IMG/VR virus record: IMGVR_UViG_3300048928_000482
Location: 1-64,000 of that record
Strand: one strand, 5' to 3'
DNA: 64,000 nucleotides
Origin: a virus
Positions within the stretch are counted from its first letter, which is position 1. The number at the start of each line of letters is the position of its first letter. A program made the translations under genes and the position numbers. Shown piece by piece: positions 46,074 to 56,300 of the stretch. The notes under the pieces were generated by a model. It did no database searches. It had not been told where the DNA came from and saw only the letters and a list, made by a program, of their open reading frames with translations.

Positions 46074-47452
46074 CGGCGAGGTTGCTTCCCGGGCAGGTGG
46101 CGCTGCCGCTGGGGCACAGCCGCAGCGTGCCGCTGTGGGTCTCGCTGGAGCGGCCCGTGTACGTGCTGGGCGCGGCCCGGTCGGGCAAGGGCACGCTGAT
46201 CGTGGTCCCGTTCATCCTGGCCGCCCCCGGTGCGGTGGTCACGACCAGCACCCGGACCGACAACCTGCGCCTGTCCGCGGCGTGCCGGGCGGCCCTGGGA
46301 CCGGTCGAGGTGTTCAACCTCGACGGCGTCGGAGGGTTGCCGCACACCATGGACTGGTCCCCGCTGGAAGGCTGCCAGGACCCGGCCGTCGCCCAGCGTC
46401 GCGCCCGCACGCTGGTGGCCGCGACCGGGATGTCCGGGGAGAACGCCCCGTGGGCGACCACCAGCGGGGGGATCGTGCAGGCGCTGCTGCACGCCGCGGC
46501 GCTCGAGGGCCGCACGATCGCGGACGTCTACACCTGGTCGAGGTCCCCGGCCCGCGCGGACGAGGCGATGCGGATCCTGGAGACCCGGGGGCTGGGTGAC
46601 GCCTGGCACCTGACGATCGCGCAGGTCCGGGAGGAGGACGCCCGGATGCGCGCGAACAAGTGGTTCGGCGTCGACAACGCGTTCGCCGGCCTGGCGGTCA
46701 AGGCGGTGCGTGAGCGGCTCGTCCCGCGCCGCGGGCCCGCCTCGTTCAGCACCGAGGAGTTCTTGGCGGGTGCCGGCACCTGCTACATGATCGCCCGCGG
46801 CGCGAACGTCACCGAGGGCTCCACGACCGCGGGGACCGTGGGCGGGTTCTACTCGCTGTTCCTGGACCACGTCACCGACACCGCCCGCCGGCTGTCCCAG
46901 GGCGCGGTCGGCGGGCGCCTGGACCCGCCGCTGACGATCGTGGCCGACGAGCTCGCGCACATCGACCCGTGGCCCGCGGCACCGCGCATGTCGGCGGCCG
47001 GCGGGGGAGAGGGCATCCAGCTCGTGACCGTGTTCCAGTCCCGCGATCAGGCTGCCGCCGCGTACGGCGAGCACGCCGAGGCGACGATGTGGGACAACTC
47101 CACGAACGTGATCCTCGGTGGCGGGAAGTCCGAGGACTACCTCGGGGCGATCTCGCGCACCCTCGGGGAGGTCGAGCACACCCGCACCCGGTCCTCGTTC
47201 AGCACCCGCGACATCTGGTCCAGGGACACCTCCGTGGACTCCGAGTGGCGGCCGGCGATCACCGTCGACGAGCTGCGACGCCTACCCGTGGGGACCGCGC
47301 TGGTCGTGCAGGACCGCATCCGCCCGGTCCTGGCCGACCTGGTCCCGTACTGGGACGGCCCGCACGGTGCGTGCTGCGCCGCGTCGGTGGCCTGGCACGA
47401 GTCGAACCCCGGTCACGTCCTGACCTCACGCCCGGTCCCGGCGGCGGCATGA
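46070..47452 (+). CDS. VirD4/TraG-like type IV coupling ATPase
   Basis: A 460-residue P-loop ATPase. Walker A is GAARSGKGT (34-42), Walker B IVADELAHI near 290, and the family block VTVFQSRDQAAAAYGEHAEA follows. It has no transmembrane segment at the N-terminus, unlike VirD4; the preceding gene encodes a two-helix protein. It would bring substrate (DNA or protein) to the secretion channel. The start overlaps upstream (ATGA). Confidence 0.88.
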   Translation: MTARLLPGQVALPLGHSRSVPLWVSLERPVYVLGAARSGKGTLIVVPFILAAPGAVVTTSTRTDNLRLSAACRAALGPVEVFNLDGVGGLPHTMDWSPLEGCQDPAVAQRRARTLVAATGMSGENAPWATTSGGIVQALLHAAALEGRTIADVYTWSRSPARADEAMRILETRGLGDAWHLTIAQVREEDARMRANKWFGVDNAFAGLAVKAVRERLVPRRGPASFSTEEFLAGAGTCYMIARGANVTEGSTTAGTVGGFYSLFLDHVTDTARRLSQGAVGGRLDPPLTIVADELAHIDPWPAAPRMSAAGGGEGIQLVTVFQSRDQAAAAYGEHAEATMWDNSTNVILGGGKSEDYLGAISRTLGEVEHTRTRSSFSTRDIWSRDTSVDSEWRPAITVDELRRLPVGTALVVQDRIRPVLADLVPYWDGPHGACCAASVAWHESNPGHVLTSRPVPAAA

Positions 47453-48057
47453 GCAGCGAACCCGACGCGCCCGGCGACGATATCGACGAGCTCCTGGCCG
47501 CAGGACCCGCGCAGGGCGAGGGTGCAGCACGTGGCCGCGGGGGCAAGGACGCGCTCCAGCGACGCCTCGCGGTGCTGGACGACTTCTGGGGGCACGCCGA
47601 CCCCGGGGTGTTCGCCTGGGCCGACGCGCCGCCCGCGACCCGGTATGCGGCACTGGTGCGCACCCAGCGGTTCGTCGAGTGGCTGATCGCGACCTTCGAC
47701 GTCCGCGAGATCAAGCCCTGCTGGACCTTGCACCCCGCGGTCGTGGCCGAGCTGTGGGCCCTGGAACGCCTGCACCACGCCACCCATACCCTGGCCGCCG
47801 ACGACCCGGGCGCGCCCGTCGTCTTCTACAACCAGGTCCCCACCACGCGTGCCCGGCTGCGGACCGACACCGGCATGGACTCCTGCACCGCGATCGAGCA
47901 CACCGTCACCGTCCGCGAGCTGCCCGACCGGGTCGCCGCTCGGCGCGCGACCTACGAGACGACCGAACGCTGGACCGCGGTGTGGGCGTGGCCGGACGTC
48001 GACGACGCCGGCGAGAGCGTCACACCACCCGTGCATGCACGAAGGACACTCCGATGA
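47449..48057 (+). CDS. DUF4913-like protein
   Basis: A 202-residue protein: N-terminal acidic linker, then WTLHPAVVAELWALERLHHA and VVFYNQVPTTRARLRTDTGM, resembling DUF4913 proteins frequently found with TraG-like ATPases in actinobacterial elements. It is fused by 4-nt overlaps to the ATPase and the following gene. The function is unknown. Confidence 0.65.
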   Translation: MSSEPDAPGDDIDELLAAGPAQGEGAARGRGGKDALQRRLAVLDDFWGHADPGVFAWADAPPATRYAALVRTQRFVEWLIATFDVREIKPCWTLHPAVVAELWALERLHHATHTLAADDPGAPVVFYNQVPTTRARLRTDTGMDSCTAIEHTVTVRELPDRVAARRATYETTERWTAVWAWPDVDDAGESVTPPVHARRTLR

Positions 48058-49304
48058 TCCCAGACGCCCCAATGCCGCGGGGCGCCGACGACCGGCACGA
48101 GCCCAAGGCCGACGAGGTCGAAGGCCTGGCGGCGCAGCTCGCTGCCGGCCGTTCCGCGCTGACAGCCGCTCGCGACCAAGGCAAGCCCGCGAAGCGACGT
48201 CCGCTGCGCCGCACGCGACCGTCCCCGTCGAACGTTGCGGTCGTCGTCGAGTCGGACGTCGGCGGTGCCGGCCGCGCGGGTGAGGAACCCTCAGACGCGC
48301 CGGCGCGGGCAGTGGCGCCACCCGATCCGGCTGCGACCCCGCCGCATCGCACGTCGTTCCATGATGCGATCCAGCAGGGCGTGGTCGACGACGAGGGGCG
48401 AGCGAGCGACCTCGACCACTGGCGCGACCCGGAGATCGCGTGTCCGGCACACCCCCAGGATGCTGATGCCGACGAGGTCTTGGCACTCGTGGCGAGTCTC
48501 GTCGCTCGTGCTCGAGTCGGGGAGGTCGCCGCCGAACGGGCCCGACTCGCCGAAGCCGAGGCGGAGCAAGCACGTGCCCGGCTCGCGGAACTGACTTCGA
48601 CCATCGCTGCGATGACCAGCGCCACCGCCACCTCTCCCACCGTCCCAGGCGAGGACATCGAGGAGGCGACGCCCCCCACCGCCAGGCCGATCACTCACCG
48701 ACGTGCCGTCGCAATCCGCACCGCAGCGACGGTGGCCGGCATCACGGGAGCGCTTTTCCTCGCCTGGCCGAGCGGCACGAGCCCGAGGACCGGCACTGCC
48801 GTCCAGCCGACCGCGGCCCCGTCGAGGACCTCGGCAATTCCGACCGTCACGACCGAGCCCGAGCCGAGCGCCGAGTCAGATCAAGCACACGAGCGCGAAC
48901 CCGAGCTGCTGGGAGAGAACGCGGCGCCACCCGATACGGCCTCACCACAGACAGGCCCGCGCGAGAGCACGCAGTTACCGGGACGTGAAGGTGCCGTGCA
49001 AGAGGGCGCGTCGGAGGACACCCGCACGGCGGCCGTTGCTGGACCGGTACCGGCGCCCGAACCGGTCGCGGTTCGCGTCACCGTCCAGCAGAGCGTGACC
49101 TGTACAGCCGCCGCGACGGTCACATTCACCGCCACCGGAGGAGGCCAGGTCGACCTCTCGGCCGCGGGGGAACGTGCAAGCGGCGCGGGGGCGGCGTCCC
49201 TGACCCTGGACGTCGACGCCAGCACCACCTCCGCGACAGCAACCGCTGACGACTCGGCCCAGATCCTCTACACCTGGACCGCCCCAGGGGGCTCGTGCAG
49301 CTGA
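48054..49304 (+). CDS. Single-pass surface protein with coiled coil
   Basis: A 416-residue protein: a basic disordered start, a coiled coil (RARVGEVAAERARLAEAEAE, about 155-195), one membrane helix (AVAIRTAATVAGITGALFLA, about 219-238), a long Pro/Thr/Glu-rich extracellular stretch and a small beta domain with two cysteines (QSVTCTAAATVTFTATGGGQ to GGSCS). It ends the transfer cluster and overlaps the DUF4913-like gene. It might contact the recipient cell or the wall. Confidence 0.6.
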   Translation: MIPDAPMPRGADDRHEPKADEVEGLAAQLAAGRSALTAARDQGKPAKRRPLRRTRPSPSNVAVVVESDVGGAGRAGEEPSDAPARAVAPPDPAATPPHRTSFHDAIQQGVVDDEGRASDLDHWRDPEIACPAHPQDADADEVLALVASLVARARVGEVAAERARLAEAEAEQARARLAELTSTIAAMTSATATSPTVPGEDIEEATPPTARPITHRRAVAIRTAATVAGITGALFLAWPSGTSPRTGTAVQPTAAPSRTSAIPTVTTEPEPSAESDQAHEREPELLGENAAPPDTASPQTGPRESTQLPGREGAVQEGASEDTRTAAVAGPVPAPEPVAVRVTVQQSVTCTAAATVTFTATGGGQVDLSAAGERASGAGAASLTLDVDASTTSATATADDSAQILYTWTAPGGSCS

Positions 49305-49489
49305 TCCGTCCCATGAGCCGTCAGAGGCCTGAGCGCTCATCGCGGCACGGCGTGGCCGATGGGCTGTGGCACGGCAGCGCACAGCGTGCAGCGAGCATCT
49401 GACTCGGAGTCGTCGACCTCGCGCAGAGCATTCGCGATGCGCGCGGATCGCTCGGGAGGACCTGTGACTCGAGGCTACGGACGGGAGTA

Positions 49490-50026
49490 CTACCGGTCGA
49501 TCTCGATGAACTCTGCCGGGACGCGGTCGGCTAACCAGACCTTCTCGTTCCCGACGTAGAACGCCACGGCGGCCTCGGCTGCCGCACGGGCGGCGACGAC
49601 CACGATTGCCGGCTCTGACGCCTTGCGTGCGCCCACCGCTTCCGCCGCAGCGCGATTGACCGATAGGTGCACGAACTGCCGACCCATCGCCCGGAGCCCA
49701 TCGACCCGGATCATCTCGGCAGCGGTCGGTGAAGTCCCGTGGAACAGCTCAGCCGGCGGGGTCGCGGGCACCCGCTCGATCCGGCCGGGCAGCGAGTGCC
49801 CGTAGAGCGCGCGGATGCGCCCATCCCGGATCTCGTGACGCTGCTTGCTCGCGCCGGCCACCATCGCCTCGATGTCGGCGACCGTCAACGACGACCAGTC
49901 ACGCTCGCACCGCAATGCGTCGACCAGCGACTGCAGCGACACCCAACCTGCCTCGTCGAGCTCCAGCTCGTAGAGCCACGGCTCGTGACGAAGCGCGTGA
50001 GACACCGCTCGACTCAGTTCAGTCAA
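49490..50026 (-). CDS. kptA: KptA/Tpt1 RNA 2'-phosphotransferase
   Basis: A 178-residue enzyme of the Tpt1/KptA family, which moves an internal RNA 2'-phosphate to NAD+. Signature pieces are SHALRHEP (Arg13-His14), GRIRALYGHS, AELFHGTSP and the FVHLSVNRAAAEAVG region, giving the expected RNA- and NAD-binding residues. The start is TTG, overlapping the immunity-gene stop by 8 nt (TTGACTGA), so it is probably translated by coupling. Its place behind an Rhs toxin/immunity pair is unusual; see findings. Confidence 0.9.
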   Translation of the reverse strand: MTELSRAVSHALRHEPWLYELELDEAGWVSLQSLVDALRCERDWSSLTVADIEAMVAGASKQRHEIRDGRIRALYGHSLPGRIERVPATPPAELFHGTSPTAAEMIRVDGLRAMGRQFVHLSVNRAAAEAVGARKASEPAIVVVAARAAAEAAVAFYVGNEKVWLADRVPAEFIEIDR

Positions 50027-50387
50027 AGTCGATCAGGTCCTCAACAGCCTGGCGCAACCAGGCATAGAAGTCGGGATACTCATCGCGGTTCTCCCAGCCA
50101 GGAGCGGCGAAGTCGTGGATGACGACGACTCGATCCCCGCCGTGAACCAGGTCCCAGCAGGCGACATCGTCGTTGTCCTGGCGCGACGCAAAGGGGACCA
50201 GTTCGCGAGCCGGGAACCGCTCGGACAAGCCGTCCTTTCGCTCGCGCAGCGCTGCACCCTCCAAGACGTGCCATGGCTCGAGGTGTGTCAGCCCCAGCTC
50301 GACGACCCTCACGAACGACGGCGGGTACCAAAAGCCGCGAGGCAGATCCTCCACCGGCAGAAGATCAGCCACTAGTTGCCGCTCCAT
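50019..50387 (-). CDS. SUKH/SMI1-family immunity protein
   Basis: A 122-residue acidic protein with the SUKH pattern: LLPVEDLPRGFWYPPSFVRV, a central ASRQDNDDVACWD block, VVVIHDFAAPGWENRDEYP and a C-terminal FYAWLRQAVEDLI helix. SUKH proteins neutralise toxins of Rhs and contact-dependent systems. It overlaps the Rhs gene end by 16 nt (a GTG at 50399 would add 4 residues) and the KptA start by 8 nt. It is the expected cognate immunity gene. Confidence 0.85.
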   Translation of the reverse strand: MERQLVADLLPVEDLPRGFWYPPSFVRVVELGLTHLEPWHVLEGAALRERKDGLSERFPARELVPFASRQDNDDVACWDLVHGGDRVVVIHDFAAPGWENRDEYPDFYAWLRQAVEDLIDFD

Positions 50388-53300
50388 CCCGTGAGCCACG
50401 AACCGAAGGGGTTCGCCGTGCGGTAGCCCCTGTTCTGGTTGCCGATCCTGTTTATCACAGCGTCGCCCCAGGTCGAAGGAACGCCGCCCTTCGTCGTTGC
50501 GAACCTCTCGGCCGCCGAGGAGGGAAGCGTGTCGTCGAAACCTCGGATGCTCGCTCGGACATCGATCCCCGCGCGGTTAGCCGCGAGCAGCCTGGTGTTG
50601 TCCAACGAGGTCAAGCCGCCATCGGGCATCCGGACGACATCGATCGCATCACCCATCCAGCCGTTGGCGCGCATGCTCGCCTCGATCGCGTCCGCACCGT
50701 TCACCGAGCTCTGGCTGAACCGCACAGTCGACGCGGGAATGCTGTTCGCCGCGCCCCTCATGTGGTTGAGGGTGGCGATTCTGCTGGTGAGCGCTCCGCC
50801 GAGGGTTCCGGTCGCGCATCCGGCGAGTGCTGATCCGCCGACTCCGCCCCATCCCCAGTTGACTTTACGTCCGGACAGCCTCTGTGTCACATAGCTGATC
50901 GCACCTTCGGAGAGTCCTCCGACGAGGCATCCGGCGATGAGGGGGTTGTTGCCGCTGGGGTCGGTGTAGTTGGTGGGTGCGCCGGCGGCGTACTGGTAGA
51001 GGTTGGTGCCGCCGCCGATTCCGATGGGGTCGCGGGAGATGAACCGGCCCAGCGTGGGGTCGTAGTACCGGGCCCGGTAGTACATCAGCCCGGTGCCGTC
51101 GTCCTCGCGGCCGGTGAAGCCGATCGAGTCGCCGCCGGTCGTGCCGGTCTGGGTCCGGACGCCGTAGGGGTCGTAGGTGTACTGGGTGCTCAGCTGTCCG
51201 TCGGCGCCGCCGATCGCCAGGGGAGAGCCGAGGGCGTCGGTCAGGTAGGTCGTCGTGGTGGTGCCGGTCGTGCGGGAGAACCACTCGTCGGTCCCGCCGG
51301 ACAGGAGCGTGGCGCTCGGGTTCGAGCCCTCGGTCTCCTTGGTGACGTTCAGGCCGAGGGAGAACAGTTCGGTGGTCACGGAGTCGACGGTCTTGGTGCT
51401 GCGGCGCCCGAAGCCGTCGTAGTCGAAGTCGGCCGTCGTGGCGGCGGTACCGGTGATGGTTTCCAGCTCGCCGCGTGCGTTCCAGGTCAGGGTGCTGGTC
51501 TGGGCGGCGCGGGTCTGCTCGACGAGGAACCCGTCCGGGTCGTAGCTGAACACATCGGGCCCGGCGGCGGTGAGCTGGTTCGCCTGGTCGTAGCTGCTCG
51601 AGGCTCGTGCTTGGGGAAGGTCGATGTTCGCGAAGCTGCCGCCCACGCTGGTGCGGTGGCCCGCGGCGTCGTAGGTGTAGGTCAGGTCGCCGGCGCTCAC
51701 GCCGCCGTGCGTGTAGCTGATCGCGGTCGTCTGGCCGGTGGCGTCCAGCGAGTAGCTCTGCTGCCATCCTCCGGGTAGGGAGGTGGAGGTCCGGCGTCCG
51801 GCGGGGTCGTACCCGTGCGTGACGACCGCTGCTCCCTGGGTGATGGTGATCGGGAGGCTGGTGTCGTCGTAGGTGTACTGCGTGGGTGTCCCGGCGTCGA
51901 GGGTCGTGCTCGTGACCCGTCCGAGGGTGTCGTAGGTGTACTCGATCTCACCGTCGGGCTGCGTGGCGGTCTGCACATGGTCGTAGGTGTCGTACGTGAA
52001 GGTGCTGACGCCGCTGGCCGAGTCGGTGATCTTCGACACCAGGCCGTTACCCGCGTACTCGTAGCTGATGTTCGAGCTCGTCGCCTGGGGTGTGGTGAAC
52101 GCGACCTGCACGACCCGGCCGAGCAGGTCGTAGGTGGTGGTGGTCGCCCTCCCGGCCGGTGTGTCCTGCTGGACCGGTCGTCCTGCGGTGTCGTACGCAC
52201 CGGTCGTGGTGTTGCCCAGGGGGTCGGTGCTGGAGACCGCCTGGTCGTTGTCGTCGTAGGACCACGTGGTGAGGTTGCCTCGACCGTCCTCGAGGGTGAG
52301 CAGGTTGCCGTTCTCGTCGTAGCTGAACGTGGTCGGCGTCCCGTTGCCGTCGGTGGAAGCGAGGATCTGGTTGAGGGCGTCGTAGCTGACCGACGTCGTG
52401 ACCCCGAGCGGGTTGGTGGTGGACACGACTCGGCCGGCGGCGTCGACGAACTGGTGGGTGCTCGCTCCGGTGCCGTCGTGCGCCTCGACGAGATCGCCGG
52501 CGACGTACGTGGCGGTGGTGACCAGCCCGGAGGGGTCGGTCGTGGTCAGGATCTGACCGGCCTGGTTGTGGGTGTAGGTCCAGGTGCGGTTCTCCGCGTC
52601 GGTGACCGTGGTGAGGCGGCCAGCGGTGTCGTACCCGTACGTGGTGGTGTTCCCGGCCGCGTCGGTGATCGTGGTGGGCAGGTCGAACGCCCCGTAGGTC
52701 ACCGTTCTGGCCGAGCGCGCCTCGGGGGTGCCGGCGAGCTCGACGATGTTGGTGGGCCGGCCCTGGGTGTCCCGGGTGATCTCCGTTCGCCGTCCCAGCG
52801 GGTCGACCACGGCCGTGATCTCGTCGCTGGCACCGCGCTCGTAGGTCACCGTGCGGGCAAGCCCCGTGCCGGAGGCTCGGATCTCCTTGGTCACGGCGCC
52901 GGTGGTGGAGAACTCGTAGCGGTGGACCGCCCCGGCCCCGTCGGTGACCTCGGTGGCCGTGATCCGACCGTCGGTGCCGGTGGTGTAGTCGAAGTCGAAG
53001 GTGATGCCCTCGGGCAGCTCCTGGTGGGCGACGCGGCCGTTGGTGTCGTAGGTGTTGGTGAGGTACTCGATGCCGCGTGCGTCCGTGGCGGTCAGGATGC
53101 GGCCGTCTTGGTCGTAGGTGTAGGAGGACACCTCTCCGGCGGGGTCGGTCACGCTGGACAGGCGACCCTGGGCGTCGTAGGCGTAGGAGACGGTCCGCCC
53201 GGCGTTGTCCGAGGCGCCTGTGACGCGGCCCTGGCTGTCGCTGGTCAACCGGATCCACCGCCCGCTCGGGGAGGTGATCTGGGTCAGTGCCCCTCTATTA

Positions 53301-56300
53301 CCTCCGGAGTAGGTCAGGTGGATCTCGTTGCCGGAACGGTCTCTGATCACCTGGAGGGGGCCGAACATCGGGAAGACGTACTCAGTACCGTCGCGCGTCT
53401 CGAGCGTCCATCCAGTCCCCTCGAACGCGACCGTCGATCCCTGGAACGGACCCGGCGTATCGACGGCTGTGAAGACCGACTGGTAGTACCCGGTGCCTGG
53501 AGAGGTGCGGGTGTAGTGGACGGTGGCGCCGCCGGGGAGGTAGAGGTCGACCTCTTGGTACTGGTTCTGGGAGTGCAGGAACATGCCGTAGGTCGAGGAC
53601 CAACCCTGACCGAAGCTACGCTCGCGCCCGTCGCCCTGCCAGTACGAGCGGGTCAGCTCGATCGGCATGACGTCGTCCAGGGCCAGGTCGGTCTTGGTCT
53701 CGACCATGTGGCCGCTCGAGACCTCGACGGGGTCGCCGGAGAGCCAGTCGACGACGTCGCTCAGGCGTGTGGTGTCGAAGGGCAGCAGGTCCCTGGAGTT
53801 GAACATCGACCCGTGGAACGCCCACACGCGCGTGTCGTCGTCGGGCACGACCTGGGTGGCGTCGGCGCTGACCGAGCCGGAGCCGTAGACGTACCAGCCG
53901 CGGTCCTCGGGGTCGTAGTCCCAGAAGTCCACCTCGGTGCCCGGGGGCAGCTGGGTGTAGTTGGGGTAGATGACCTGGGCACCCTCGGGGAAGACGTAGC
54001 TGCCGCCGGGCTGCACCGTGAAGAACACCGGGACGATCTCGTTGTCCTCGGGCAGGGGGAACGGGGGTCGGTCGATCGGGACGGCGGTGATTCCCAGCTC
54101 GTCCACCACGTCGCCGTGCTCGTCACGCACGGTGGAACCTGCCGGCAGCCGCACCTCCAGCCCGGGGATGTCCGGGGTTCGCAGCACGACCTCGGAAGTC
54201 GTGGGGTAGGTGAGCTGGACGGTGTGGGTGGTGTCGAGCTGGGTCAGCCAGATCGTGTAGGGCAGCACCGTGGTGGTGGACTTCTCGATGTCCACCAGCA
54301 CCTGGTGGACGGGGTACTGCGCGCCGGGTTCGTCGGCGGAGCGGCCGTCGACCTCGAGCGTGCTCGCCCCTGCTTCCAGGTCGCTGAGCAGGAACCGTCC
54401 TTGGTCGTCGGTGAGTGCCTGGTGGTCCTCGATGGTCACGGTGACCCCGGCGAGGGGTGCACCGGAGACCGTCAGCACGCGACCGGACAGCGCGGTACGG
54501 CCATCGGGCGCGAGCAGGGGGTCGAACGACGGTGCGGGCTCGCCGCGGGTGTTCCAGTCCACGCCGGCGAGGTTGTCCTCGTCGGGGACCCAGGTCGGCT
54601 CGGAGGCGAGGGACGCGTCCCCGCCCTCGAGCGGCGCCGCGTTCGAGGTTGGTGCCGCGATGGTTCGGGAGACCGCCTGAGCGCTTCCCGCCGGTCCGGC
54701 GGGGGCGCTGGTGGTCCCGGGAACAGGTGTGATGGCCAGCGTGATCGATCCGGTGCGTGTCTGGGCGTCGATCTCGGCTCGATAGGTGCCGCTCTGGGTG
54801 AGCGCGGTCAGGTCGTAGGTCCCCGACGCCCCGCTGAGGAACCGCCGGTTGACGTGCACCGAGCCGTCGGGGCGGCGGACCGTGAGGTAGGCGCCGGCCA
54901 GGGTGCTCGCGGAGTAGGAGACGCGCAGCCTCTGACCGGTGTCTGCGGCGAACGAGCTGTGGACGTTCTGCCCCGCGCGGGCGATGCTCATCACGGTTCC
55001 CGCGCTGCCGAGGGGGCTGGCGGATGCTGCCGTCGACAAGGTGACCAGGGTGCTGCCCGTGACTGGCAGCTGGGGCGCGACCAGGAACGTGTAGGTCCCC
55101 GCCGTCAGATCGACGGCGTCCGCGTCGCCTGCGCCCTTGGAGGACACGACCGAAGAGGTGGTGTCGACGCTGCCGTCGGGGCGCAGCAGGGAGATGTCGC
55201 TGGTCGAGGCGATGGTGTTGGAGGTCACCGCCAGGCTCACGTGGGCACCGGCAGGGACCGTGACGGGCACGATGAGCTGCTCTCCCGGCAGGCTCGTGCT
55301 CACGGTGGATGCCGGTCCGTCGAGGACCACGGTGGATGCCTGCGAGGCCACAGCCCTGACGGAGGACGTGATCGGCGCAGCGGCCTGCGGGATGATCTCG
55401 AGGACGTAGGTGCCGGCCGAGGTCAGTCCCCTGGCGTGGATCGCGCGCTGGACGGTGGAGGCCGAGAGCAGGCGGTCGTCAGCGGCCGGCGTGCCGTCGG
55501 GGCCCAGGACGCGCGCGTTCGCCGAACCGCCGAGGGACATGCCCGTCAACGAGAACGTCGCTCCCTGTCCTGCGGGAAGCGGGGTCGAGACCCGCAGGAC
55601 CTGACCGGGGCGGCTCGTGGCGCCCGGGATCGCCGCCTGTCCGGGGGTCACCGCGATGTCCACCGGCGCGGACAGGGTCAGTGTCATCGAGCCGGTCGCC
55701 GCGGAGCGGGGTGAGACCACGACGCTGTAGTCGCCCTGCTGCGCAAGGGCCGGCAGGCGCAGAACGGCATCGCGACCCGACGAGACCGTCGTCCGCGCGA
55801 CCTCCGTCCCGTCGGGCGCGGTGACCACGAGGGTGGTGTTCGCCTGCACCGTGTTGCCAGAGACGGCCACGGTGAGGTCCTCACCGATCTGCCCGGGGTA
55901 CACCAGGCGCGCCTCCTGGCCGGGCCGGGAGATCACCACCGGGGAGCCGGCGGCGGTCGTGCTCAGCGTCCCCCCGTCGACGGCCTCGGCCACGGTCAGG
56001 GTGACGGTGCCGGTCGCGTTCACACCCGGGTCGAGGACGAAGGTGTAGCGACCCGCAGTCGTGGCGTGGAACCGGTGGGCGTCCGCGGTGGTGGCCGCGA
56101 TCGTGATGTTGTCCTGGAGCATGGCGCCGTTCGGGTCCAGGACCGTCAGCTTGCTCGCACCGCTCATCGCGATCTCGCTCCACCCGAGCGAGACCCAACC
56201 GGGCTCGAGATCGGCGACGACACGCAGGTCCTGCCCGGGGCGGTCGAACACCGCCGGGAAGCTGTCCTGGTCGGTCGTGAGCTCCGCGAACAGCGGTTCG

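Noticed and set aside
49330-49339. 10-bp palindrome TGAGCGCTCA after the transfer cluster.
   Set aside because: Too short to distinguish from chance in GC-rich DNA, and no direct repeat of it marks an element end.
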